DNA of 64,000 nucleotides from contig NZ_LOKX01000003.1 of NCBI RefSeq assembly GCF_002211285.1, positions 62,001 to 126,000 of the forward strand, written 5' to 3'. The notes beneath the pieces are model-generated. The model was not told the DNA's origin. It saw nothing but the letters and a program-made list of their open reading frames with translations, and did no database searches. The stretch is from Rhizobium sp. R635 (lineage in GTDB: Bacteria > Pseudomonadota > Alphaproteobacteria > Rhizobiales > Rhizobiaceae). Below, one piece after another: positions 56,471 through 64,000 of the stretch (positions are counted from its first letter, which is position 1; each line of letters opens with the position of its first letter). Both the position numbers and the translations under genes were made by a program.

Positions 56471-57856
56471 ATGTCTTCCTATGATTACGACCTCTTCGTC
56501 ATCGGCGGCGGTTCCGGGGGCGTGCGCGGCGCGCGCGTCGCCGCCTCGCTCGGCAAGAAGGTGGCGATCGCCGAGGAATACCGTTACGGCGGCACTTGCG
56601 TCATCCGCGGCTGCGTGCCGAAGAAGCTCTTCGTCTATGCCTCGCAGTTCCACGAGCATTTCGAGGATGCGGCAGGCTTCGGCTGGACGGTCGGCGAAAG
56701 CAGCTTCGACTGGAAGAAACTGGTGGCCGGCAAGGATGCCGAACTCACCAGGCTGGAAGGCCTCTACAAGAAAGGCCTTGCCGGCGCCAATGCCGAGATT
56801 TTGGAAACGCGCGCCGAACTCGTCGATGCTCATACGGTGCGGCTCATGAAAACCGGGCAGACGGTGACGGCAAAGACGATCGTGATCGCGACCGGCGGAC
56901 GGCCGAACCCGCATGTGGCACTTCCCGGCCACGAGCTCTGCATCTCCTCCAACGAGGCCTTTCACCTCGAAGAACTGCCGAAATCGATCGTGATCGCCGG
57001 CGGCGGTTACATCGCCGTCGAATTCGCCAATATCTTCCATGGCCTCGGTGTCGAGACGACGCTGATCTATCGCGGCGCCGAAATCCTGTCGCGCTTCGAC
57101 GAGGATTTGAGGCGCGGGCTGCACGAGGCGATGGTCGCCAAGGGCATCCGCATTCTCTGCCACGATACGCTGCAGAAGGTTTCGAAGAGCGAGGACGGGC
57201 TCGTTGCCGAGACGCTGAACAACGGCACGCTGCAGGCCGGCGTCGTCATGCTGGCGCTTGGGCGCGATCCGAACACGGAAGGCCTCGGCCTCGAAGCGGC
57301 CGGCGTCGCCGTCGACGAGCGCGGCGCCATCATCGTTGACGATTATTCCCGCACCAATGTCGAGAACATCTATGCGCTCGGCGATGTCACCAATCGGGTA
57401 CAGCTGACGCCGGTGGCGATCCACGAGGCGATGTGCTTCATCGAGACCGAATACAAGAACAATCCGACGAGGCCGGACTACGAGCTGATTCCGACCGCCG
57501 TGTTCTCGCAGCCGGAGATCGGCACCGTCGGCCTTTCGGAGGAGGAGGCGGGCAAGCGCTACGCTGAGCTCGAAGTCTACCGCGCCCAGTTCCGGCCGCT
57601 GAAGGCCACGCTTTCCGGGCGGCCCGAGCGGATGATCATGAAGCTGATCGTCGATGCGGCGAGCCGCAAGGTGGTGGGCGCCCATATCCTCGGCCATGAT
57701 GCCGGCGAGATGGCGCAGCTGCTCGGCATCACGCTGAAGGCCGGCTGCACCAAGGATGATTTCGACCGGACGATGGCGCTGCACCCGTCAGCGGCCGAAG
57801 AACTCGTCACCATGTATGCGCCGAGCTATCGCATCCGCGACGGGCAGCGCGTCTGA
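56471..57856 (+). CDS. gor: Glutathione-disulfide reductase
   Basis: A 461-residue FAD/NADPH flavoenzyme that regenerates glutathione. FAD site GGGSGGVRGARVA, redox disulfide C43/C48 in GGTCVIRGCVPKKL, NADPH site IAGGGYIAVEFANIFHGLG, second FAD motif YALGDVTNR and the C-terminal catalytic His in MALHPSAAEE are complete. GGAGCTTCTC precedes ATG 56471. It may supply the glutathione used by the GFA-family protein further along. Confidence 0.93.
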   Translation: MSSYDYDLFVIGGGSGGVRGARVAASLGKKVAIAEEYRYGGTCVIRGCVPKKLFVYASQFHEHFEDAAGFGWTVGESSFDWKKLVAGKDAELTRLEGLYKKGLAGANAEILETRAELVDAHTVRLMKTGQTVTAKTIVIATGGRPNPHVALPGHELCISSNEAFHLEELPKSIVIAGGGYIAVEFANIFHGLGVETTLIYRGAEILSRFDEDLRRGLHEAMVAKGIRILCHDTLQKVSKSEDGLVAETLNNGTLQAGVVMLALGRDPNTEGLGLEAAGVAVDERGAIIVDDYSRTNVENIYALGDVTNRVQLTPVAIHEAMCFIETEYKNNPTRPDYELIPTAVFSQPEIGTVGLSEEEAGKRYAELEVYRAQFRPLKATLSGRPERMIMKLIVDAASRKVVGAHILGHDAGEMAQLLGITLKAGCTKDDFDRTMALHPSAAEELVTMYAPSYRIRDGQRV

Positions 57857-57862
57857 AAAACC

Positions 57863-59152
57863 TTAACTCGTAATACGCGGCGCGCGGATGACCTTTAGGA
57901 AGAGGGCCTTCATCGCATCGGCGATACCTTCGGTCGGCGTCACCTCGAAATAGAGGCCCGGCGAGGCGCATGCCTGCATCTTCGTCGGGATCTCGCCCTG
58001 GAAGGGCTTGATCCAGGTATTGTACCAGCTGTTTTTCGGCAGGGGCAGATAGGTCGTATAGAGCACCGCGATCCGGACGCCCTTATCCTTTAGCGGCTGG
58101 CAGAACGAGGTATCGATCGGCTCCTGGCAGCGGTTGCCGGTGAGCTTCTTGGTGCAGCCCTTCGGTTTCTCGCTGTCGCCGACGCCGTCCGAAACGAAGA
58201 ACAGGATCTTCTGCGGTGCCGACGACGTGCTGCCATCGCCTGGTGTCGTGATGATGTCTTTCATCTGCGTCAGCGCGTTGTCGAAGCTCGTCTGCTGATC
58301 GTTATTGTAGCCCTGCCGCGGGATGGTCATAAGGTCGACGGCGTCGGTATAGCCGGCTACTTTGGCGAGGTCGTCGATCGGATCAGATATGGTGGTGAGC
58401 TTGGCGTCTTCGGCCTTCGTGCCAAAGGTATAAACGCCCATGCGGAACTGATTGGTCGAAACGCGTGTGGACGTGGCGGTCAACGTCAGCTCTTTGGTTG
58501 CCTGGCGAACGACGTCGATGCGCATGCTGACGCCGAGCCTTTTGGCAAGATTGTAGTAGTTGTTTTTGTTTTCAGTTTCGTGGCAGGCGAAGGCGCAGCT
58601 GTCACTGGTATTCTTTTCCATCGTGGCGACGTCGTTCGCGGTGGCGCCGACGCCCATCGACGGTGTGTTGTCGAGCAGGATATAGAAATCCATGAAGGAG
58701 GCGGTCTGGTATTCGGCTGTCGCCGTGCCCGAAATGGTGATCGAATCCCGGCCGAGGACGCGCATGAAAGTGGTCGGCACGGTCGCCGTGAAGGCGACCT
58801 GCGAGTTCAGCTTGTTGGCGGCTTTGGTCACGTCGATGCCGAGATCGACCTGAATGTCGGTCAGCTCACCCGACATCTGAGACATGAAGATGTTGCGGGC
58901 ATCGGTCTTGCCGAGCGAAATCGTACCATTGCCGCTCATCGTCATCGCGGCGGCGACCGCTCCGGATTTTTCAGCGATCGAACCGACTGCGGCCGCATCG
59001 GCGGCAGCGTAGAGCTGCGTTCTCAGGCTCAGCGCATGGGCGAAATCCACCGCCATGCCTGCGGCGCCGAGAAGCGGCACCATCAGCAGCGCAGTCATGA
59101 TGCCAAAATTGCCCGAGCGGTCCGATATGAAACCGGGCGGAAGGATCGCCAT
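57863..59152 (-). CDS. TadG-like pilus assembly protein with von Willebrand A domain
   Basis: A 429-residue protein. Residues 13-60 are a TadE/TadG-type N-terminus (RSGNFGIMTALLMVPLLGAAGMAVDFAHALSLRTQLYAAADAAA), a membrane anchor with the Flp-like helix. Residues about 150-410 form a von Willebrand A domain: DFYILLDNTPSMGVG is the metal site (the canonical DxSxS is altered to DNTPS) and ILFFVSDGVGD is the later Asp strand. Several Cys pairs suggest periplasmic disulfides. No other tad genes are near, so it is an orphan. It may act in pili or in the cell surface. Confidence 0.85.
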   Translation of the reverse strand: MAILPPGFISDRSGNFGIMTALLMVPLLGAAGMAVDFAHALSLRTQLYAAADAAAVGSIAEKSGAVAAAMTMSGNGTISLGKTDARNIFMSQMSGELTDIQVDLGIDVTKAANKLNSQVAFTATVPTTFMRVLGRDSITISGTATAEYQTASFMDFYILLDNTPSMGVGATANDVATMEKNTSDSCAFACHETENKNNYYNLAKRLGVSMRIDVVRQATKELTLTATSTRVSTNQFRMGVYTFGTKAEDAKLTTISDPIDDLAKVAGYTDAVDLMTIPRQGYNNDQQTSFDNALTQMKDIITTPGDGSTSSAPQKILFFVSDGVGDSEKPKGCTKKLTGNRCQEPIDTSFCQPLKDKGVRIAVLYTTYLPLPKNSWYNTWIKPFQGEIPTKMQACASPGLYFEVTPTEGIADAMKALFLKVIRAPRITS

Positions 59153-59371
59153 GCCATGTCCCCGATATTGAAACTCTTTCCGCTTCTACATTCAAAGTCT
59201 AAAATATGGGGAAATCGACATGGTATATGCAGATTTAACGATGGACCGTCTGGCTGCGGCGAGGCCCGATAAGCTCGGCCGATTGGCCTTTGCAAGCTTG
59301 ATCTAAAAGTCTATAAGCCGCCGGATATCGAGACAGGGCATCCGACCGAGGATGTGATTGAGGTGAGTGAG

Positions 59372-60745
59372 ATGGCAGAGAACTGGACCCCGAGCAGCTG
59401 GCGGCAGAAACCGATCCTGCAGGTTCCCGAATATCCTGATGCGGCCGCTTTGGCGGCAACGGAGGCCCAGCTTGCCAGCTATCCGCCGCTCGTCTTTGCG
59501 GGCGAAGCGCGCCGCCTGAAGAAGCATCTCGCCAATGTCGCCGAGGGCAACGGCTTCCTGCTGCAGGGCGGCGACTGCGCCGAGAGCTTTGCCGAACACG
59601 GCGCCGACAATATCCGTGACTTCTTCCGCGCCTTCCTGCAGATGGCCGTCGTGTTGACCTTCGGCGCGCAGCTGCCGGTCGTCAAGGTCGGCCGCATCGC
59701 CGGCCAGTTCGCCAAGCCGCGTTCGTCGAATGTCGAGAAGCAGGGCGACGTGACGCTGCCGGCCTATCGCGGCGACATCATCAACGGCATCGAGTTCACC
59801 GAGGAGTCGCGCATTCCGAACCCGGAACGCCAGGCCATGGCCTACCGCCAGTCGGCCGCGACGCTGAACCTTCTGCGCGCCTTTGCGATGGGCGGTTACG
59901 CCAATCTCGAAAACGTGCATCAGTGGATGCTCGGCTTCGTCAAGGACAGCCCGCAGGGCGAGCGCTACCGCAAGCTTGCCGACCGCATCAGCGAAACCAT
60001 GGATTTCATGAAGGCGATCGGCATCACTTCGGAAAACCAGCCGGCGCTCCGAGAGACCGATTTCTTCACCAGCCATGAGGCGCTGCTGCTCGGCTACGAG
60101 GAGGCGCTGACCCGCGTCGATTCCACTTCGGGCGACTGGTATGCCACATCCGGCCACATGATCTGGATCGGCGACCGCACCCGCCAGGCCGACCATGCTC
60201 ATATCGAATATTGCCGCGGCATCAAGAACCCGATCGGCCTGAAATGCGGCCCGTCGCTGCAGGCCGACGATCTGCTGCAACTTATCGACATCCTGAACCC
60301 CGCGAACGAAGCCGGGCGCCTGACGCTGATCTGCCGCTTCGGCCATGAGAAGGTCGCCGAAAACCTGCCGCGTCTCATTCGCGCCGTCGAGCGCGAGGGC
60401 CGCAAGGTCGTCTGGTCCTGTGATCCGATGCATGGCAACACGATCACGCTCAACAACTACAAGACCCGTCCCTTCGAGCGGATCCTGTCGGAAGTCGAAA
60501 GCTTCTTCCAGATCCACCGCGCCGAAGGCACGCATCCGGGCGGCATCCATGTCGAGATGACCGGCAAGGACGTGACGGAATGCACCGGCGGCGCCCGCGC
60601 CGTCACCGCCGACGACCTGCAGGACCGCTACCACACCCATTGCGATCCTCGCCTCAACTCCGACCAGGCACTCGAGCTCGCCTTCCTGCTTGCCGAGCGC
60701 ATGAAAGGCGGCCGCGACGAAAAGCGCATGGTCGCCAACGGCTGA
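59372..60745 (+). CDS. aroF: DAHP synthase, class II (plant type)
   Basis: A 457-residue 3-deoxy-D-arabino-heptulosonate-7-phosphate synthase, the first enzyme of the shikimate pathway. Class II features: [25 protein letters not shown], the metal-binding Cys in that first motif, WIGDRTRQ and [12 protein letters not shown]. It is not the short AroG type. GAGGTGAGTGAG precedes ATG 59372. A clear terminator follows. The symbol follows common rhizobial usage and may differ. Confidence 0.93.
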   Translation: MAENWTPSSWRQKPILQVPEYPDAAALAATEAQLASYPPLVFAGEARRLKKHLANVAEGNGFLLQGGDCAESFAEHGADNIRDFFRAFLQMAVVLTFGAQLPVVKVGRIAGQFAKPRSSNVEKQGDVTLPAYRGDIINGIEFTEESRIPNPERQAMAYRQSAATLNLLRAFAMGGYANLENVHQWMLGFVKDSPQGERYRKLADRISETMDFMKAIGITSENQPALRETDFFTSHEALLLGYEEALTRVDSTSGDWYATSGHMIWIGDRTRQADHAHIEYCRGIKNPIGLKCGPSLQADDLLQLIDILNPANEAGRLTLICRFGHEKVAENLPRLIRAVEREGRKVVWSCDPMHGNTITLNNYKTRPFERILSEVESFFQIHRAEGTHPGGIHVEMTGKDVTECTGGARAVTADDLQDRYHTHCDPRLNSDQALELAFLLAERMKGGRDEKRMVANG

Positions 60746-60765
60746 GGTTGAGCCAGACGAATGAC

Positions 60766-60793
60766 GAAAAGCCCGGTTTTCCCGGGCTTTTTG
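60766..60793 (+). terminator. Intrinsic terminator after DAHP synthase gene
   Basis: AGCCCGG and CCGGGCT arms with a short T/C loop, followed by TTTTTGTTG. Confidence 0.9.
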
Positions 60794-60810
60794 TTGTGAG
60801 CCTCTTGTAT

Positions 60811-60886
60811 TCATCGTCATCCTCGGCCTTGTGCCGAGGATCTGCTGCACCGATGTAGATACTCGGGACAAGCCCGAGCATGACGA
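60811..60886. repeat. Two-hairpin dispersed intergenic repeat
   Basis: Two small stems, CCTCGGC-cttgt-GCCGAGG and CTCGGG-acaag-CCCGAG, sit inside outer TCATCGTCAT / ATGACGA arms. From general knowledge this layout is a frequent alphaproteobacterial dispersed repeat. It is unrelated to the RIME-like units of this window. Confidence 0.7.
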
Positions 60887-60962
60887 AAGAAGAGTTGGCC
60901 GACTTTGTAAGCAGCCCGGCGCGATGCCAGGCTCTTTTGTTGCTCGCGGGGCGATCACGCAC

Positions 60963-62801
60963 TCAAATGCTGGCCTGAACGCTGTGCAGGCTGGCATAGA
61001 CTCCGCCTTGCGCCATCAGATCGTCATGCGTGCCCTGCTCGACGATGCCATCGCCGGTCAGGACCAGGATGCGGTCGGCATGGCGGACGGTCGACAGGCG
61101 ATGGGCGATGACCAGGGTGGTGCGGCCGTTGGCCAGACTGAGCAGCGCCTGCTGCACCGCCCGTTCGCTCTCGTTGTCGAGCGCGCTGGTCGCCTCGTCG
61201 AAGATCAGGATTTCCGGATCTTTCAGGAAGGCGCGGGCGATGGTGATGCGCTGGCGCTGGCCGCCGGAGAGTTTGACGCCGCGCTGGCCGATATCGGTGT
61301 CATAGCCATTGGGCAGGGCCATGATGAAGTCGTGCGCATTGGCGGCGCGGGCGGCCGTTTCCAACTCGGCATCGCTGGCGTCCGGCCTGCCGTAGCGCAG
61401 GTTTTCCGCCACGGTGCCGGCAAAGAGATAGACATCCTGCTGCACCACCCCGACACGGCGCCGGAGCGAAGCCAGCGTGACGTCTCTTACATCGGTGCCG
61501 TCGATACGGATCGCACCGGCCTCGACATCGTAGAAGCGCGGGATCAGCGCGCAGAGCGTGCTCTTGCCGACCCCTGAGGGACCGACGAGAGCAACGAACT
61601 CCCCAGGGGCGATGGTGAGGGAAAGCCGCTCCAGCACCCGCGGGCCATCGGCTTCGTAACCGAAGGCGACGTCGGAAAAACTGATCTCGCCTCTCGGCGC
61701 CGGCATCGGACGGGCGTCCGGCCGATCGGTGATATCGGGATCGATCTCCAGAATTTCCATGGCCCTGACGAAGCCGGTATAACCCTCCTGCCAGAGGCGC
61801 ACGAAATTCGCGAGCCGCTGCACGGGATCGACCAGCACGCCGACGCAGAGCAGAAAGGTCAGCATATCCGGGACGGTCAGTTCCGCGGCCAGGATGCGCA
61901 AGCCTCCTGCGATGATCACCAATATGGTGACGAGCTGGGCGAAGGTTTCGGTGCCGACCGAAAACCACGCCTCGCTGCGGTAGCCTTCGGCGCGACTTTG
62001 CAGAAAACGCTGGTTCTGCGCGGCGAAGCGCTGCCGTTCCAGTGCCTCGTTGGCGAAGGACTGGACGACACGGATGCCGGCGAGCGCATCTTCGACACGC
62101 TCGTTGACGGCGGCGATCTGCCGCTTGCTGGCTTCGAGCGCGCGGTTCATGCGCCGGTTGAAATAGAGGGCATAGACCACCGCCAGCGGCGTGAGCAGCA
62201 GGATGAGGGTCGCCAGCAGCGGGTCGATAAAGAACAAGACCAGCATGGCCCCGCCATATTTCAGAACGGCGATGGAGAGATCCTCGGGGCCGTGGTGAAA
62301 GAGCTCGCCCAGCCAGAGCGAGTCATTGGTGATGCGGCTCATCAACTGCCCGGTGCGCTGGCGGTCGTAGAAGCTGAAGGAGAGCTTCTGGTAATGCTCG
62401 AAGAGTTCCTGCCGCACCGTCGCCTCGATGCGGGCGCCCATGACGTGGCCGCGATAATCGACGAAGAAGATCGCCGCTATCTGCACCGCCAGAACGGCCA
62501 GCATCACACCGCCCATGGCAAGGATCTGGGCGAAGGCCTGCGGGGCGTCCGGCAGAGCGAGAAGCCGGCTCGTGACGATGTTGGCGCAGAGCGGCAACGC
62601 CACGGCGGTGCCGGCGACGAGGATGGCGCAAACGAGATCCGCCACCAGCAAAGGCAGATGCGGACGATAATAGGAGATGAACTTGCGCATGCGCGACCGG
62701 CGCCGCTCGCGGTCGGCGGCGTTCCAATCGTCGCGGAAGAAGTTCAGAAAGAGGTTATGGCGTCGCGAGCTTTTCCTCGCGCGGGAGAACGGAGTGTGCA
62801 T
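60963..62801 (-). CDS. ABC exporter, fused membrane and ATPase domains (MsbA-like)
   Basis: A 612-residue half-transporter. Residues about 38-345 hold six helices of the type I exporter fold (PHLPLLVADLVCAILVAGTAVAL as first helix); residues 370-610 are the ATPase with Walker A GPSGVGKST, Q loop, signature LSGGQRQRI, Walker B ILIFDEATSALD and His loop IAHRLSTV. It works as a homodimer exporting lipid or drug-like substrates; which one is unknown. The basic N-terminus of 37 residues is unusual; a Met at position 38 is the alternative start but lacks a ribosome site. Confidence 0.9.
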   Translation of the reverse strand: MHTPFSRARKSSRRHNLFLNFFRDDWNAADRERRRSRMRKFISYYRPHLPLLVADLVCAILVAGTAVALPLCANIVTSRLLALPDAPQAFAQILAMGGVMLAVLAVQIAAIFFVDYRGHVMGARIEATVRQELFEHYQKLSFSFYDRQRTGQLMSRITNDSLWLGELFHHGPEDLSIAVLKYGGAMLVLFFIDPLLATLILLLTPLAVVYALYFNRRMNRALEASKRQIAAVNERVEDALAGIRVVQSFANEALERQRFAAQNQRFLQSRAEGYRSEAWFSVGTETFAQLVTILVIIAGGLRILAAELTVPDMLTFLLCVGVLVDPVQRLANFVRLWQEGYTGFVRAMEILEIDPDITDRPDARPMPAPRGEISFSDVAFGYEADGPRVLERLSLTIAPGEFVALVGPSGVGKSTLCALIPRFYDVEAGAIRIDGTDVRDVTLASLRRRVGVVQQDVYLFAGTVAENLRYGRPDASDAELETAARAANAHDFIMALPNGYDTDIGQRGVKLSGGQRQRITIARAFLKDPEILIFDEATSALDNESERAVQQALLSLANGRTTLVIAHRLSTVRHADRILVLTGDGIVEQGTHDDLMAQGGVYASLHSVQASI

Positions 62802-63109
62802 GAAGCAGAATGTCCTTGTGGGCGATGTTTCCTTTCTGTCTGGACAGGGTCGCTCTCATGTCAGTCTCCCGGCGGTTGAATAAATCGAGCCTATAGTATC
62901 ACCGAGAACGGCATTCGGTTCAACGCGGTGACGATTGGAGATAGGCCGGTGTTGTCGATGGGCAACAGCGAGCGGTCGTCAGCCACGCTTGGGCGAGTGC
63001 CGATTTTGAGCCTGCACCTTCAAGATTTCTGATCGCTCGTTCAGGGGAATGGATTTGACGGCGAGGCTCGGTGGCAGCAACTTTCTTCATGAGCGAGGAG
63101 AGAGCGAGA
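62802..63109. other. Intergenic region, ABC exporter / GFA gene
   Basis: 308 bp between divergent genes. AAGGA upstream of the exporter start and AGGAGAG upstream of the GFA start are visible. No repeat, operator or RNA recognised. Confidence 0.5.
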
Positions 63110-63511
63110 ATGAGCGAACAACATACAGGCGGGTGTCTTTGCGGGGCCGTGCGATTTTCAATTCGGGGGAAACCCGGACCTGTCGTCGGCTGCCACTGTT
63201 CGCAATGCCGCCGGCAGACGGGGTTTTATTACGCCGCGGTCAACGTGCCGCGCGCCTCTCTTTCGATCGAGGGCGCAGAGGCCATCCGCTGGTATCGGTC
63301 CAGCGAAGAGGCGCAGCGCGGCTTTTGCTCGAATTGCGGCTCGGCATTGTTCTGGCAGGGTGACGGACGCTCGGAAGTCTCGGTGATGGCGGGCACTTTC
63401 GACGAACCGAGCGGCCTTGCCTTCAGCCACCATATCTACTGCGCCGACAAGGGCGATTTCTACGAGATATCAGACGGCCTGCCGCAATATGACAAGTATC
63501 CGCCTGGTTGA
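63110..63511 (+). CDS. GFA-family (glutathione-dependent formaldehyde-activating-like) zinc protein
   Basis: A 133-residue protein of the Gfa/CENP-V fold. Zinc-binding Cys sets are CLCGAVRF, GCHCSQCRR and FCSNCGSALF. Some members bind S-hydroxymethylglutathione, but most, including this short one, have unproven function. ATG 63110 follows AGGAGAGAGCGAG; a Met seven codons upstream is possible. Confidence 0.88.
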   Translation: MSEQHTGGCLCGAVRFSIRGKPGPVVGCHCSQCRRQTGFYYAAVNVPRASLSIEGAEAIRWYRSSEEAQRGFCSNCGSALFWQGDGRSEVSVMAGTFDEPSGLAFSHHIYCADKGDFYEISDGLPQYDKYPPG

Positions 63512-63528
63512 TGTGAGGATGCCTCGCG

Positions 63529-64000
63529 TCAGGTCTTGGTCGCGAGCGCGGCGGTGAGACGGGCGACGTCTTCGCGCAGCGCCGTCAGTTCGGTCAGCAC
63601 GCTCACGTCGATCTTCTGATGCAGCGAGAGCACTTCGAGTTCGGCCTTGAGGTTGACTTCGTAATCCTTGGCGGCCTCGAAGCGGTCGCGCTCGGCCTGG
63701 CGGTTCTGCGACATCATGATGATCGGCGCCTGGATGGCGGCGAGCATCGACAGGATCAGGTTCAGGAAGACGAATGGATAGGGGTCGAAGGCTTCGCTCA
63801 TGAGGATCGCCGTGTTGATCAGCGTCCAGGCGACGAGGAAAACCAGGAAGGCGATGATGAAGGACCAGGAGCCGCCGACGCGGGCGATGCCGTCGGCGAC
63901 GCGCTGGCCGAACGAGGCTTCGGCGGAGAAGGCGGCGTTGACGTCGGTGGAGATGATCTTGCGTTCGTGCGCTTTCGCCAACACGCGCTTTTCGATGGCG
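63529..64000 (-). CDS. DUF1003 membrane protein (5' partial, runs off the window)
   Basis: At least 156 residues; the frame stays open to the window end with sensible residues (IEKRVLAKAHERK), so the true start lies beyond 64000. The DUF1003 pattern is clear: FGQRVADGIARVGGSWSFI, first helix IIAFLVFLVAWTLINTAIL, PYPFVFLNLILSMLAAIQAPIIMMSQNRQ as second helix, then a cytosolic coiled coil (VNLKAELEVLSLHQKID). Function unknown. Confidence 0.88.
   Translation of the reverse strand, partial: AIEKRVLAKAHERKIISTDVNAAFSAEASFGQRVADGIARVGGSWSFIIAFLVFLVAWTLINTAILMSEAFDPYPFVFLNLILSMLAAIQAPIIMMSQNRQAERDRFEAAKDYEVNLKAELEVLSLHQKIDVSVLTELTALREDVARLTAALATKT

Overview
The window looks like a chromosomal segment of a fast-growing rhizobium, most likely Rhizobium of the etli/leguminosarum group. 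Support: GC-rich codon use throughout, a Usg-family gene, RirA-type iron control (a TGA-N9-TCA palindrome), split transketolase genes next to an ABC sugar importer, and many copies of a palindromic intergenic repeat built around CTTCTCCCCNNNGGGGAGAAG that resembles the RIME elements described in rhizobia. The species call is inference from general knowledge; no database was searched.

Layout. 1-3.1 kb: end of a membrane protein gene, usg, and a polar (basic) amino-acid ABC importer (binding protein and two permeases, no ATPase). 3.4-5.6 kb: a large OmpA-family envelope protein with a very long Pro/Ala/Glu/Lys linker. 5.7-11.5 kb: a redox/stress locus with a CcdA-thioredoxin fusion, a Tat-exported alpha/beta hydrolase, an OmpR-type two-component system and an Ohr peroxidase; related 10-bp-phased repeats lie upstream of the first and last transcription units. 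11.5-13.9 kb: a frameshifted aldo/keto reductase and a cupin closely resembling cupin hydroxynitrile lyases, divergent from a LysR regulator. 14-17.6 kb: a two-domain KaiC-like ATPase overlapping a hybrid histidine kinase. 17.6-19.7 kb: mobAB and a DMT exporter. 20-30.9 kb: an SDR gene, then a catabolic locus for a sugar or polyol (ABC importer, two SDR dehydrogenases, split transketolase, FGGY kinase, SorC-type regulator).

30.9-34.1 kb is the oddest part. An AT-richer gene encodes an 896-aa protein with a PD-(D/E)xK restriction-like N-terminus, a STAND-like P-loop NTPase core and a C-terminal S1 RNA-binding domain. It is bordered on one side by broken gene pieces: a degenerate second copy of the 3' end of the ABC ATPase gene that lies intact on its other side, and the last part of an SDR gene. 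It reads as a small acquired island carrying a likely single-gene defence system.

34.1-38 kb: an iron/siderophore-type ABC importer and a divergent methyltransferase sharing an iron-responsive palindrome. 38.3-44.9 kb: moaA, a DUF971 protein, LtrA, a MarR regulator, a hydrolase, an FMN-binding protein and a diguanylate cyclase. 45.2-50.8 kb: class I and class II fumarases with, between them, a VCBS-type protein, an ArsR/SRPBCC pair and a ClpP paralogue. 51.2-64 kb: mostly housekeeping genes (L,D-transpeptidase, gph, rpiA, acylphosphatase, glutathione reductase, class II DAHP synthase, an ABC exporter) plus a TadG-like protein, a GFA-family protein and a DUF1003 protein cut by the window end. 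No tRNA, rRNA, CRISPR, integrase or transposase gene was seen.
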